This document shows positions 42,669-51,248 of a stretch of 64,000 nucleotides of DNA, piece after piece; position 1 is the first letter of the stretch, and each line of letters begins with the position of its first letter. Origin of the DNA: Amycolatopsis lurida. Its GTDB lineage: Bacteria; Actinomycetota; Actinomycetes; Mycobacteriales; Pseudonocardiaceae. Below the pieces are notes generated by a model. The model searched no databases, was not told where the DNA came from, and saw only the letters and a program-made list of their open reading frames with translations. The translations under genes and the position numbers were made by a program. Location of the stretch: assembly GCF_900105055.1 (NCBI RefSeq), contig NZ_FNTA01000004.1, forward strand, positions 3,131,501-3,195,500, read 5' to 3'.

Positions 42669-42997
42669 CGAGGAAGCGGTGCCGGAACGGGGGTGCGGAA
42701 CTCCCGGCCGGCGCCCGGCCTCGCAACACCCGCGACGCCGTCAGTTCCTCCGCGGCGGTGTGCCGGCACTGGCCTCCCTGATGCGCGAACAGCCGCCGGA
42801 GGGAATCGACACGATCGCCGTAGGTCCGCTCGTGTCGCCGATCGGGTGCAGCGTGACGACGGGCGGCCGTCCACGTCCTGCCGGCGTCCCGACGCGGGTG
42901 AGCCAGATCAGCCCGGTTCCCGCCCTAGGACAGCTGGTCGTAGACGGCCAGAACGAACTCCGTCCGTGGATCGCCTTCCAGCTTCTTGAGGGTCATG
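42669..42997. other. 329-bp gap with a 23-codon ORF
   Basis: No recognised gene. The minus strand has a short ORF (42925-42996, MTLKKLEGDPRTEFVLAVYD...) starting 1 nt after the stop of the PPOX-like gene, and further fragments without a continuous frame. It may be a decayed gene. The plus-strand frame through the gap has no family resemblance. Confidence 0.5.
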
Positions 42998-43483
42998 TCA
43001 GGCACTCTTCCGGCGGATGAGCTCTTCGACGGCGGAAGGCAGGGTGGTCTCGAAGTCGATGAGCTTGACCCAGGTCGGGGTCATCACGACGCGGACCATG
43101 CCGTCGTAGAGCGACCGCACGTTTTCCTCCCACTCGACCCGCTGCTCGGGCGTCATCTCGTAGGTACCGCTCCACTGCAGGTACTCGTCGGGGATGCCGT
43201 CGACGTAGTCCAGTTCGACGGTGCCACGGAGGAGCAGGATCTTCGGCGGGTGCGATTCGGTGTCGATCGTCAGCGCGACGGCGGGGTTGCGGCGCAATGC
43301 CGGCAGCTTCTGGGCGTTCGTCGGGGTGCACATGACGATCTCCTCGCCGTTCCAGTGGATGCCGATCGGAATGGACCGCGGCGTGCCGTCGAGCGCGGTG
43401 TAGGCCAGCCGCGCCAGGTCACGGGCCAGGAGTTCCTGGCTGAGCGGGCGGTTCAGGATCTCGTCGATCGTGTTCTGCTGCAT
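42998..43483 (-). CDS. Pyridoxamine 5'-phosphate oxidase-family (flavin or F420-binding split-barrel) protein
   Basis: 161 aa split-barrel protein: LARLAYTALDGTPRSIPIGIHWNGEEIVMCT and NPAVALTIDTESHPPKILLLRGTVEL. Likely binds FMN or F420 but no specific substrate is evident. GAGGAG precedes ATG 43483; the longer frame to 43573 has an unlikely N-terminus. The 1-nt separation from the following 23-codon ORF suggests coupling. Confidence 0.88.
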   Translation of the reverse strand: MQQNTIDEILNRPLSQELLARDLARLAYTALDGTPRSIPIGIHWNGEEIVMCTPTNAQKLPALRRNPAVALTIDTESHPPKILLLRGTVELDYVDGIPDEYLQWSGTYEMTPEQRVEWEENVRSLYDGMVRVVMTPTWVKLIDFETTLPSAVEELIRRKSA

Positions 43484-43579
43484 GTCGCTCTCCTCGGGTC
43501 GCCGTCTTCGCGGACACCCCAGGGACGCCGCCGCCCGGTGCACTTCGACACTCCAGAATGTGACCTGTGTCACATCGAC

Positions 43580-43601
43580 TTTAGCGGGCTAAACGCGATC
43601 C
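43580..43601. repeat. Short copy of the intergenic pseudo-palindrome
   Basis: TTTAGCGGGCTAAACGCGATCC; lacks the ACCTGCG end, which is replaced by CATCGAC. Between the divergent PPOX-like and SRPBCC genes. Confidence 0.75.
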
Positions 43602-43665
43602 GGTTGTCGAAAGCGCCCCTGGCCAGGCGTCGCTCTTGTAAAGGGCTGACGAGAGAGGGACAGAA

Positions 43666-44370
43666 ATGGCGAAGGAATCCGAGGTCCGCTTCGAGGGCTT
43701 CCTCCCCACCACACCCGCCGACACCTGGGCCGCGATCACCACGGGCAGCGGCGGCTGGCTCTGGCCGATCCAGTACGAACCCCGGGACGGCGGCGCCGAG
43801 TCCGGCCTCACCCCCGACGGCGGCATGGTCACCGTCTGGAAGCCGTCACAGCGCTTCGTCACCTACGCGGAAGACGAGAGCGGCTGGTTCAACACGCTCG
43901 AATACGTCCTCGAACCGAGGGACGGGGGCACGTACCTGCGCTACGAGCACACCACCGTCCTCGACGATTGGGACGTCGAATACGACGCGTGCCGTCAGCA
44001 CACGTCGTTCTACCACCACTCGCTGGGCGAATACCTGACGCACTTCAACCGGCGTCCGGCGAAGTACTTCAAGACCGACGCGCCCGAAGTGTCGAAGGCC
44101 CCGGAGGCGTTCGAGGCCGTGCGGGCGGCGATAGGCGCGAAGGCCGCGGGTGACCGGGTGTACCTCGACATCCCCGGCGTCGAGGGCGTCGTCGACTATC
44201 TGACACCGGCCTTCATCGGCGTCCGAACCGAAGACGCGCTGTACCGCTTCTACGGCCGGAACGCCTGGGGCTGGCCTGTCGGCATCGGGCACCACCTGTT
44301 CGCCGAAGACGCCGACGCGGGCGAGGCCGAGAAGGCGTGGACGGCCTGGCTGAACGACCTGTACGCCTAG
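43666..44370 (+). CDS. SRPBCC (AHSA1-like) protein
   Basis: 234 aa START-like fold in two parts. The first 140 residues resemble AHSA1/polyketide-cyclase-like proteins (TTPADTWAAITTGSGGWLWPI; LEPRDGGTYLRYEHT); the rest (RVYLDIPGVEGVVDYLTPA) is a linked domain. GAGGGAC lies upstream of the ATG. It overlaps the convergent gene by 4 bp. Ligand unknown. Confidence 0.85.
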   Translation: MAKESEVRFEGFLPTTPADTWAAITTGSGGWLWPIQYEPRDGGAESGLTPDGGMVTVWKPSQRFVTYAEDESGWFNTLEYVLEPRDGGTYLRYEHTTVLDDWDVEYDACRQHTSFYHHSLGEYLTHFNRRPAKYFKTDAPEVSKAPEAFEAVRAAIGAKAAGDRVYLDIPGVEGVVDYLTPAFIGVRTEDALYRFYGRNAWGWPVGIGHHLFAEDADAGEAEKAWTAWLNDLYA

Positions 44371-45128
44371 CGGGGCAGGTTCTTCACGAGCTCCGCGCCC
44401 ACGGACTTCGCCACTTCGGCGGACTCCGCGGGCGGAATCGGCGAGTTCGTGAAGAACCCTTTGTCCCATCCCTTGTAGGTGACGATGACGACGTACACGC
44501 CCTGGGTGACCCGGAGCTCAGCGCCGCTGAAGGCGCTGTCGGTGTCGAGGGAGACGAGAACCGCCTTCTCCCCGATGCCCTGCACCTGCTGTTGACGCTC
44601 GGACGGCGCGGCCGACCCGGGGGACGACTCCGAGGCGCGCTTCTCGGCGTTCGGCCCCTCGTAGCGGTACACCGTGATCTGGAGGGCGCGGTCGTGGACG
44701 TTGTCGCTCTCCGGCGGCAGCCAGGAACAGCCCTGCTGCTTGGTGACGATGTCGCCCGCCTTGATCTCGTTGTCCCGGACGCCCTGGAAGCTGTTGGTGA
44801 ACGTCTTGCTCAGGAGCTCCGGCGAGAGCGTGCACTCGGCGGGCGGCTGCTGCGAGACCGGCGCCTTGCCGACCGACGAGTAGTACTCCGACGCGAAGAT
44901 GCCGCCTGGGATGCCCAGCCCGAGAAGGACCACGCCGCCCACGATCAGGCCGACGATCAGCCCGGTCTTTTTCTTCTTGGGTGGCGGCCCGTAGCCGGGC
45001 GGGCCATACCCGGGCGGCGGACCGTAGCCGGGCTGAGGCGGGCCGTAACCCGGCTGCTGCCCGTAACCCTGCCCAGGTGGCGGGCCGTGACCCGGCCCCT
45101 GGCCGTACCCCTGCGGCGGCTGGTGCAC
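44367..45128 (-). CDS. Membrane-anchored protein with Gly/Pro/Tyr-rich N-terminus
   Basis: 253 aa. Residues 1-50 are PPGYGQ-like repeats, followed by KKKK, one membrane segment (GLIVGLIVGGVVLLGLGI) and an extracellular domain with CTLSPELLSKT and CSWLPPESDN, a cysteine pattern like DUF3558 lipoproteins. GGAGG precedes GTG 45128. Similar Pro/Tyr-rich N-termini occur in many cell-envelope proteins of this group. Function unknown. Confidence 0.8.
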   Translation of the reverse strand: MHQPPQGYGQGPGHGPPPGQGYGQQPGYGPPQPGYGPPPGYGPPGYGPPPKKKKTGLIVGLIVGGVVLLGLGIPGGIFASEYYSSVGKAPVSQQPPAECTLSPELLSKTFTNSFQGVRDNEIKAGDIVTKQQGCSWLPPESDNVHDRALQITVYRYEGPNAEKRASESSPGSAAPSERQQQVQGIGEKAVLVSLDTDSAFSGAELRVTQGVYVVIVTYKGWDKGFFTNSPIPPAESAEVAKSVGAELVKNLPR

Positions 45129-45160
45129 CGATCCTCCCCTACCGATTCGCCTACGTCCGC

Positions 45161-45362
45161 GTCGCGTTTAGCCCGCTAAAGGCGACGCGCGCCCGGACCT
45201 GCGTTTCGCGGGCTAACCGCGATCCGCGGCCAGCATGGCACGACGGCCGGGACCGGGCACCAGAGGAATGCCGTGGTCCCGTCCGCGGTCGCCCCGGATC
45301 GCGATTAGGGGGCTAAACGCAGGTCCGGGCCCGGATCGCGATTAGCCCGCTAAACGCAGGTC
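45161..45362. repeat. Four copies of the intergenic pseudo-palindrome
   Basis: Copies at 45161-45186 (ends GTCGCG/AAAGGCGAC), 45197-45225, 45296-45325 and 45333-45362. The first two run in one direction, the last two in the other. Centres CCCGC, CGGGC, GGGGG, CCCGC. The final copy ends 5 bp before the purH stop codon. Densest cluster in the window. Confidence 0.85.
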
Positions 45363-45366
45363 GGCG

Positions 45367-46929
45367 TCAGTGGGCGAAGTGGCGCGTGCCGGTGAGGTAC
45401 AGGGTGACCCCGGCGGCCTCGGCGGCGGCGATGACCTCGGCGTCGCGGATCGAGCCCCCCGGCTGGACGACGGCGCGGACGCCGGCCTCCAGCAGGACCT
45501 CGAGCCCGTCCGGGAACGGGAAGAAGGCGTCCGAAGCAGCGACGGAGCCCTTCGCACGGTCGCCCGCACGCGACACCGCGAGCCGCGAGGAGTCGACCCG
45601 GTTGACCTGGCCCATGCCGACGCCGACGGTCGCGCCGTCGTTCGCCAGCAGGATCGCGTTCGACTTCACCGCGCGCAGCGAACGCCACGCGAACTCGAGG
45701 TCGGCCAGCGTCCGCTCGTCGGCGGGCGCGCCGGTGGCCAGGGTCCAGTTCGCCGGGTCGTCGCCCTCGGCGGCGATCGTGTCGACGGTCTGCACCAGCA
45801 TGCCGCCGGAGATCGGCCGGAACTCGATCGGATCCGGCGACGTGATCGCGGGCAGCTTCAGCAGCCGCACGTTCTTCTTGCGCTGAAGGATCTCCAGCGC
45901 CTCGGCGTCGAAGTCCGGCGCCAGGACGACCTCGGTGAACACCTCGGAGATCTGCTCGGCGGCCTCGCGGCTCACCGGCCGGTTGGTCGCGATCACCCCG
46001 CCGTAGGCCGAAACGGGGTCGCACGCGTGCGCCTTCCGGTGCGCCTCGGCGATGTCCTCGCCGACCGCGATCCCGCACGGGTTGGCGTGCTTGATGATCG
46101 CGACGGCCGGGGCCTCGAAGTCGTAGGCGGCACGGCGCGCGGCGTCGGTGTCGACGTAGTTGTTGTACGACATGGCCTTGCCGTGCAGCTGTTCCGCGTG
46201 CGCGAGGCCCGGCCGCCAGTGCTTGTACAGCGCGGCCTTCTGGTGCGGGTTCTCGCCGTAGCGCAGCACGTCGCCGCGCTCCCAGGAAGCACCGGTGAAG
46301 TCCGGGAAACCGGAGTCGTCCGCGGGCGCGTAGACGTTCGCGAACCACGCGGCGACGGCGGTGTCGTACGCCGCCGTGTGCGCGTAGGCCTGCGCGGCGA
46401 GCCGCTTGCGGTCGGCCAGCTCGAAACCGCCCGCGGCGACACGCTCCAGCACCCACTCGTAACGGGCGGGGTCGACCACGACGGCGACGCTGTTGTGGTT
46501 CTTCGCCGCGGCGCGCACCATCGCCGGACCGCCGATGTCGATGTTCTCGACACAGTCTTCAGGGCTCGCGCCCGAAGCGACGGTCTGCGTGAACGGGTAC
46601 AGGTTGACCACGAGCAGGTCGAACGGCGCGATGTCGAGCTGCTTGAGCTGCTCGACGTGCTCCGGACGATCACGGTCGGCGAGCAGGCCCGCGTGCACGC
46701 GCGGGTGCAGCGTCTTGACCCGGCCGTCGAGGGACTCCGGGAACCCGGTGACCTCTTCGACCGGCGTCACCGGCACCCCGGCGTTCGCGATGACCTTCGC
46801 CGTGCCACCGGTCGACACGATCTCGACACCCGCCGCATGCAGCCCGGTGGCGAGTTCGAGCAGGCCGGCCTTGTCGGAGACGCCGATCAGCGCGCGCCGG
46901 ACGGGACGCTGTCCCTGTGCGGTACTCAC
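45367..46929 (-). CDS. purH: Bifunctional AICAR formyltransferase / IMP cyclohydrolase
   Basis: 520 aa, the usual length. N-terminal IMP cyclohydrolase (ALIGVSDKAGLLELA; STGGTAKVIANAGVPV; GRVKTLHPRVHAGLLAD), C-terminal formyltransferase (LRYGENPHQKAALY; AIIKHANPCGIA). It catalyses the last two steps of purine synthesis. GTG 46929 overlaps the purN stop (GTGA), with AAAGGTGAGG inside purN as the ribosome site. A purN-purH operon is therefore supported. Confidence 0.97.
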   Translation of the reverse strand: MSTAQGQRPVRRALIGVSDKAGLLELATGLHAAGVEIVSTGGTAKVIANAGVPVTPVEEVTGFPESLDGRVKTLHPRVHAGLLADRDRPEHVEQLKQLDIAPFDLLVVNLYPFTQTVASGASPEDCVENIDIGGPAMVRAAAKNHNSVAVVVDPARYEWVLERVAAGGFELADRKRLAAQAYAHTAAYDTAVAAWFANVYAPADDSGFPDFTGASWERGDVLRYGENPHQKAALYKHWRPGLAHAEQLHGKAMSYNNYVDTDAARRAAYDFEAPAVAIIKHANPCGIAVGEDIAEAHRKAHACDPVSAYGGVIATNRPVSREAAEQISEVFTEVVLAPDFDAEALEILQRKKNVRLLKLPAITSPDPIEFRPISGGMLVQTVDTIAAEGDDPANWTLATGAPADERTLADLEFAWRSLRAVKSNAILLANDGATVGVGMGQVNRVDSSRLAVSRAGDRAKGSVAASDAFFPFPDGLEVLLEAGVRAVVQPGGSIRDAEVIAAAEAAGVTLYLTGTRHFAH

Positions 46930-47543
46930 GAAAACCTCACCTTTCGTCCCTCGACCGCGCACCCGCTCCGGCCGAGCTTTTCGATCGTTTCCACCAGGAG
47001 CCTGCGTTCCACGGCCTTGATCCGCTCGTGCAGGACGTGCTCGTCGTCGTCGGGCTCCACGATCACCGGCTCCTGCGCGATGATCGGCCCGGTGTCGACT
47101 CCGGCGTCGACGAAATGGACCGTCGACCCGGTGACCTTGACGGCCATCGCCAGCGCGTCGGCCACGGCGTGCGCGCCGGGGAACGACGGCAGCAACGCCG
47201 GATGTGTGTTGATGACGCGGCCGGGGAACCGCTCGAGGAATTCGGCGCCGAGGATCTTCATGAACCCGGCCGAGACGACCAGGTCCGGCTGATAGGCGGC
47301 GACGGCTTCGGTGATCGCTTTGTCCCACGCCGCACGGTCGGGGTGGTCGGCCATCCGCACGGCGAACGACGGCACGCCGGCGCGTTCGGCCCGGGTGAGC
47401 GCCTCGATCCCGGCGCGGTCCGCTCCGACGGCGACCACCTTCGCCGGGAAGTTCGGCTTTTCGACCGCGTCCAGCACGGCTTGCAGCAGCGTGCCGGAAC
47501 CGGACGCGAGGACGACGAGCTTCACCGGAGTGGGCAGGTCCAA
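46926..47543 (-). CDS. purN: Phosphoribosylglycinamide formyltransferase
   Basis: 205 aa. Rossmann-type GART: VKLVVLASGSGTLLQAVLDA, the active-site SAGFMKILG, the formyl-binding INTHPALLPSFPGAHAV and DAGVDTGPIIAQ. Adds the third carbon of the purine ring. The frame allows TTG 47543 or GTG 47525; AAGGAG lies upstream of both at long spacing, so the start is unsettled. Confidence 0.95.
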   Translation of the reverse strand: MDLPTPVKLVVLASGSGTLLQAVLDAVEKPNFPAKVVAVGADRAGIEALTRAERAGVPSFAVRMADHPDRAAWDKAITEAVAAYQPDLVVSAGFMKILGAEFLERFPGRVINTHPALLPSFPGAHAVADALAMAVKVTGSTVHFVDAGVDTGPIIAQEPVIVEPDDDEHVLHERIKAVERRLLVETIEKLGRSGCAVEGRKVRFS

Positions 47544-47619
47544 CCGACTAGCCAGAACGGGCTCCTTGCCACGGCGGTACGCACTCGGGCGTACAGCGCT
47601 TCACCTGGTCGCGACAACC

Positions 47620-49098
47620 CTAACGGTCGTCGCCGGGGGCGCTTTCGTCGCCGGACCCCTCGGTGGATTCGGTCACAGCGTCGTCGACGGCACCTTCGGG
47701 CTCGGGCTCCGGCTCGACCGCTGGTTCCGCCGGGGTCTCGTCGAGGTCCTCGCCCAGTTCCCTGGCGAGTTCCTCTTCGGCTTCGTCGTCGAATTCCTCG
47801 TCGAGCTCGGCTTCGGGTTCCTCCGCCGGTTCTTCGGATTCGGACTCGACGGGTTCTTCGCCGGCTTCGGCGATGTCTTCGACCTCGGGTTCACCCGGTG
47901 GTTCTGGGGCCTCGTGCGCTCCGGCGAAGAACGCGACGAATCCGCCGGGGACGACGATCCAGCAGAAGGCGATCACCGACGCGACCCCGACCGGCACGCT
48001 GACCGGATCGAACGGCCCGTCTCCCAGCCTGCCACCGGCAAGGGTCCCGAGGATGACGCAGCCGAACGCGACGAGCGCGCCGGCGACGGCGACCGCCCGC
48101 ATCCGCAGCATCGGATCCTCGTCGATCGCGCGGATCCGCCAGCCGACCAGCGCGCCGACCAGCGCGGGCAGGAGCAGCAACGCGGGCCACCAGACGGCAT
48201 GGTGCGACGGGACCCCCGCCAGCACCGGCACCCCCGGCAGCTGCCCTTCTTGGTAGCCGAACATCCCGACCGTCAGCGAACCGACCGAGAAACCCGGCCC
48301 GGTGGTGAACGACAGCGCGGCGACGACCGCGTTCGGCAGATAGGCGACGGAAAGCACGAACAGGCCGAAGCTCGCCCCGAGTCCCGGCCCGAACAGACTG
48401 TCCACAGTGGACCACGAGAGCGCGGTGGCCGCGGTGAACACCACGGCACCACAGGCGATCAACGCGGCGAGGCCGAGCGCACCCGCCCGCAGGCCCTGGA
48501 CGGCCACCGGGTCGAACCGGTCCCGCACCGCGGCCGGAAGCCCGCAGACCCTGGCGACTCCCGCGATGGCGGCGAGTCCGGCGAGGAGGCCCGGCACGCA
48601 GAAGGCGGTCAGTGGGTTCACGTCGATCGGCGATCCGCCCGCCAGCAGGGCGACGAGCACACCGAACAGGGCATGGGCGCCGGCGATCACCGTCACTACC
48701 GGAATGGCGTCCGCCGGGGTCCGGCCGCCGCCCCTCCTGGCGGCGCGCGCGGCCGCCCGCGCCACGAGCCAGCCGACGACGAGCGTCGGGAGCAGCGGCA
48801 GCACGCCGAGCGGATGACCGCCGAGGTCGAGCTCCACCTGCCACGAGGCGAGCCAGCCGGGGCCGGCGGCGAGCAGGGAGCCGGTGGCGGAGAACCGGGA
48901 CCGGTCGGCGGCGAACGAAACCATCGCGAGAACGGCCGCGATGGCGGTGAAGGAGAACAACAGGGGCGCGCAGGCCGCCGCGAGCAACACACGAACCCGC
49001 TTCGCCCTGGAGACCTCCAGCTCGGGGACGAGGTCGCTCACCGGCTCTTCGCCCGGCGGGCGTTCGTCGCGGGTGAGCAGCTTCATGAACCGCACCAT
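47620..49098 (-). CDS. DUF6350/PerM-like multi-pass membrane protein
   Basis: 492 aa with about ten hydrophobic segments and a long acidic Glu/Pro-rich C-terminal tail (about the last 95 residues, for example EEPAEEPEAELDEEFDDEA). Position between DUF5336 and purN-purH matches mycobacterial Rv0955 (PerM), a protein linked to cell-division stability. ATG 49098 is chosen; ATG 49086 is possible. No enzymatic motif. Confidence 0.85.
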   Translation of the reverse strand: MVRFMKLLTRDERPPGEEPVSDLVPELEVSRAKRVRVLLAAACAPLLFSFTAIAAVLAMVSFAADRSRFSATGSLLAAGPGWLASWQVELDLGGHPLGVLPLLPTLVVGWLVARAAARAARRGGGRTPADAIPVVTVIAGAHALFGVLVALLAGGSPIDVNPLTAFCVPGLLAGLAAIAGVARVCGLPAAVRDRFDPVAVQGLRAGALGLAALIACGAVVFTAATALSWSTVDSLFGPGLGASFGLFVLSVAYLPNAVVAALSFTTGPGFSVGSLTVGMFGYQEGQLPGVPVLAGVPSHHAVWWPALLLLPALVGALVGWRIRAIDEDPMLRMRAVAVAGALVAFGCVILGTLAGGRLGDGPFDPVSVPVGVASVIAFCWIVVPGGFVAFFAGAHEAPEPPGEPEVEDIAEAGEEPVESESEEPAEEPEAELDEEFDDEAEEELARELGEDLDETPAEPAVEPEPEPEGAVDDAVTESTEGSGDESAPGDDR

Positions 49099-49187
49099 GA
49101 CATCCGGACTGGGCCGTCCGGGTGAGGCACGCCGCCCCCCGTCTTCGCACGTGGCCCAACCCACCCGGTCGGGTAACCCGGAAAAGA

Positions 49188-49228
49188 AAAACACCCGCTG
49201 TGACACGGAGAGTCACAGCGGGTGTTTT
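49188..49228. terminator. Classical terminator with A/T flanks
   Basis: Arms AAAACACCCGCTGTGAC (49188-49204) and GTCACAGCGGGTGTTTT (from 49212), 7-nt loop, flanked by A- and T-tracts on both sides. It ends the DUF5336 gene on the minus strand and could work in both directions. The only T-tract terminator in the window. Confidence 0.9.
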
Positions 49229-49241
49229 TTCGTGCGAGAGG

Positions 49242-50051
49242 TCAGCTCTGCTTGCCGAAACCACCGGGCGGCGTGCCCGGGTTCTGGCCCGACTCCGACG
49301 AGGAGGACGGCGGCTGCTGGAAGAACTGGCCCTGCTGCGGCGCGTACGTCGTGGCCTGCTGGCCCGGCGGCTGCGTGACCGGCGGCTGGAACCCGCCCGG
49401 CTGCGAGAACGGGCCGGACTGCTCACCCTGCTGCGGCCCCTGCTGGCCCGAACCGGGGAACGGCTGGACCTGCGTGGCGGCCGGGCCCTGCTGAGCCTGC
49501 TGGCCGAACGGACCCTGCGGGCCCTGCTGCGGGAACTGCTGGCTGTAGGGGGCCTGCGGCGCCTGCTGCTGCGGCTTCGCGGCGGGCAGCTTGATGACGT
49601 CGTGCTCGAACAGCAGCGCGGCGACCGCGACCAGCATCTGCAGGATGCCGAGGATCAGGACCACGGTGAGGATGCCGGGGACCGAGATGTCCTCACGGCC
49701 GCTCCCGTAACCGATGACCAGGTCCAGTGCCCCGAACGCGCCGATGACGCTGAACAGCGCGGCGAACGGCAGCGTCTTCGGGCCACGCGGCAGCGCGTGC
49801 AAGGCCGCGAGCAGACCGCTGATCAGGAGGAAGAGCGAGACCTGCCCGGCGGCGTCGGCCTCGTCGGAGAAACCGATGAAGAACTGCACCAGCCCGAGGA
49901 CCGTGACGGCGAGCGCGAGCAGCAACGCCAGGTTCAGCGGAGTCGCCGGTGACGGCGCCTGCTGCTGCGGAAAGGCTCCCGAGCCGGGGTTGGGGTGTTG
50001 CTGGCCGCCACCCTGCTGGGGGTAGCCGGGCCCACCGCTGGGATAGGACAT
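49242..50051 (-). CDS. DUF5336 (34-kDa antigen-like) membrane protein
   Basis: 269 aa. N-terminal Gln/Pro/Gly-rich stretch (about 1-35), four membrane segments (LALLLALAVTVLGLVQFFIG; VSLFLLISGLLAALHAL; LPFAALFSVIGAFGALDLVI; GILTVVLILGILQMLVAVAA), then a long Gln/Pro/Gly-rich tail. Same position as mycobacterial Rv0954. AGGAG upstream of ATG 50051. Function unknown; coiled, low-complexity tails suggest a scaffold at the cell envelope. Confidence 0.87.
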   Translation of the reverse strand: MSYPSGGPGYPQQGGGQQHPNPGSGAFPQQQAPSPATPLNLALLLALAVTVLGLVQFFIGFSDEADAAGQVSLFLLISGLLAALHALPRGPKTLPFAALFSVIGAFGALDLVIGYGSGREDISVPGILTVVLILGILQMLVAVAALLFEHDVIKLPAAKPQQQAPQAPYSQQFPQQGPQGPFGQQAQQGPAATQVQPFPGSGQQGPQQGEQSGPFSQPGGFQPPVTQPPGQQATTYAPQQGQFFQQPPSSSSESGQNPGTPPGGFGKQS

Positions 50052-50222
50052 CCGAATGCTCTCCTGTCGTTCGACCGGCACCCCGGGGCGCGCGGAACTC
50101 CCGGGACAAACGAGGCGGCTGTGATGCTCGAACGCTAGCGCACACGCGGTCACCCCACGCCTCGGGCTCTGAGACGTCTCTACACCCGGTCAGGTTCCGT
50201 GCGGAACCCCTCGGCGACGTCC

Positions 50223-50290
50223 GGATCGCGATTAGGGGGCTAAACGCAGGTCCGCACCGACGTGCGTTTAGCGGGCTAATCGCGATCCGG
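50223..50290. repeat. Two opposing copies of the intergenic pseudo-palindrome
   Basis: Copies at 50223-50252 (centre GGGGG) and 50261-50290 (centre CGGGC), in opposite directions, so each GGATCGCG end faces outward. Just downstream of the sucCD terminator. Confidence 0.85.
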
Positions 50291-50299
50291 ACGCAAAGA

Positions 50300-50335
50300 G
50301 GCGGGCCGGGCACCGGTGAAGGTGCCCGGCCCGCC
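50300..50335 (-). terminator. Terminator hairpin after sucCD
   Basis: Arms GGCGGGCCGGGCACC (50300-50314) and its complement (50321-50335), 6-nt loop. Located 25 bp past the sucD stop. Confidence 0.85.
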
Positions 50336-50359
50336 GGGGAAAGCGTCAGTCTCCGAAGA

Positions 50360-51247
50360 TCAGAGGCTGTTGTACAGCTCGCGCGCCAGGACGGCGGTCT
50401 CGCTCGGGGTCTTCCCGACCTTGACGCCGGCGGCCTCGAGGGCCTCCTTCTTGGCGGCCGCCGTGCCGGAGGAGCCGGAGACGATGGCGCCGGCGTGGCC
50501 CATCGTCTTGCCCTCGGGCGCGGTGAAGCCCGCGACGTAGCCGACGACCGGCTTCGTCACGTTGTCCTTGATGTAGGCCGCGGCACGCTCTTCGGCGTCG
50601 CCACCGATCTCGCCGATCATCACGATGACCTTGGTCTCGGGGTCGGCCTCGAACGCCTCGAGGGCGTCGATGTGCGTCGTGCCGATGACCGGGTCTCCGC
50701 CGATGCCGACACCGGTCGAGAAACCGATGTCACGCAGCTCGTACATCATCTGGTAGGTCAGCGTGCCCGACTTCGACACGAGACCGATCGGGCCGGCACC
50801 GGTGATGTCGGCCGGGATGATGCCCGCGTTCGACTTGCCGGGGCTGATCACGCCGGGGCAGTTCGGCCCGATGATGCGGGTCTTGTTGCCGGTCGCGACC
50901 GCGTGCGCCCAGAAGTAGGCCGAGTCGTGCACCGGGATGCCCTCGGTGATCACCACGGCGAGCGGGATCTCGGCGTCGATCGCCTCGATGACCGCGTCCT
51001 TGGCGAACTTCGGCGGCACGAAGATGACCGAAACGTCGGCGCCGGTCTCCTTGATGGCCTCCTCGACCGTGCCGAACACGGTGAGGTCCTTGCCCTCGAT
51101 GGAGACGGTCTGGCCGGCCTTGCGGGCGTTGACGCCACCCACGATGTTCGTGCCGGACTTCAGCATCTTGGTCGCGTGCTTCATGCCCTCGGAGCCGGTG
51201 AGCCCCTGGACGATGACCTTGCTGTTCTCGTTGATGAAGATCGACAT
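50360..51247 (-). CDS. sucD: Succinyl-CoA synthetase alpha subunit
   Basis: 295 aa. CoA-binding N-terminus (VIVQGLTGSEGMKHA), and the phosphorylated active-site His in GHAGAIVSGSSGTA. Forms a heterotetramer with SucC and interconverts succinyl-CoA and succinate with NTP formation. ATG 51247 follows the sucC stop by 1 bp, so both subunits come from one mRNA. Confidence 0.97.
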   Translation of the reverse strand: MSIFINENSKVIVQGLTGSEGMKHATKMLKSGTNIVGGVNARKAGQTVSIEGKDLTVFGTVEEAIKETGADVSVIFVPPKFAKDAVIEAIDAEIPLAVVITEGIPVHDSAYFWAHAVATGNKTRIIGPNCPGVISPGKSNAGIIPADITGAGPIGLVSKSGTLTYQMMYELRDIGFSTGVGIGGDPVIGTTHIDALEAFEADPETKVIVMIGEIGGDAEERAAAYIKDNVTKPVVGYVAGFTAPEGKTMGHAGAIVSGSSGTAAAKKEALEAAGVKVGKTPSETAVLARELYNSL

Positions 51248-51248
51248 C

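Larger units (their letters stand above)
50052..50359. other. 308-bp gap upstream of the DUF5336 gene
   Basis: No gene. Contains, from left to right, the DUF5336 promoter region, two copies of the intergenic repeat and the sucCD terminator. Confidence 0.75.
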
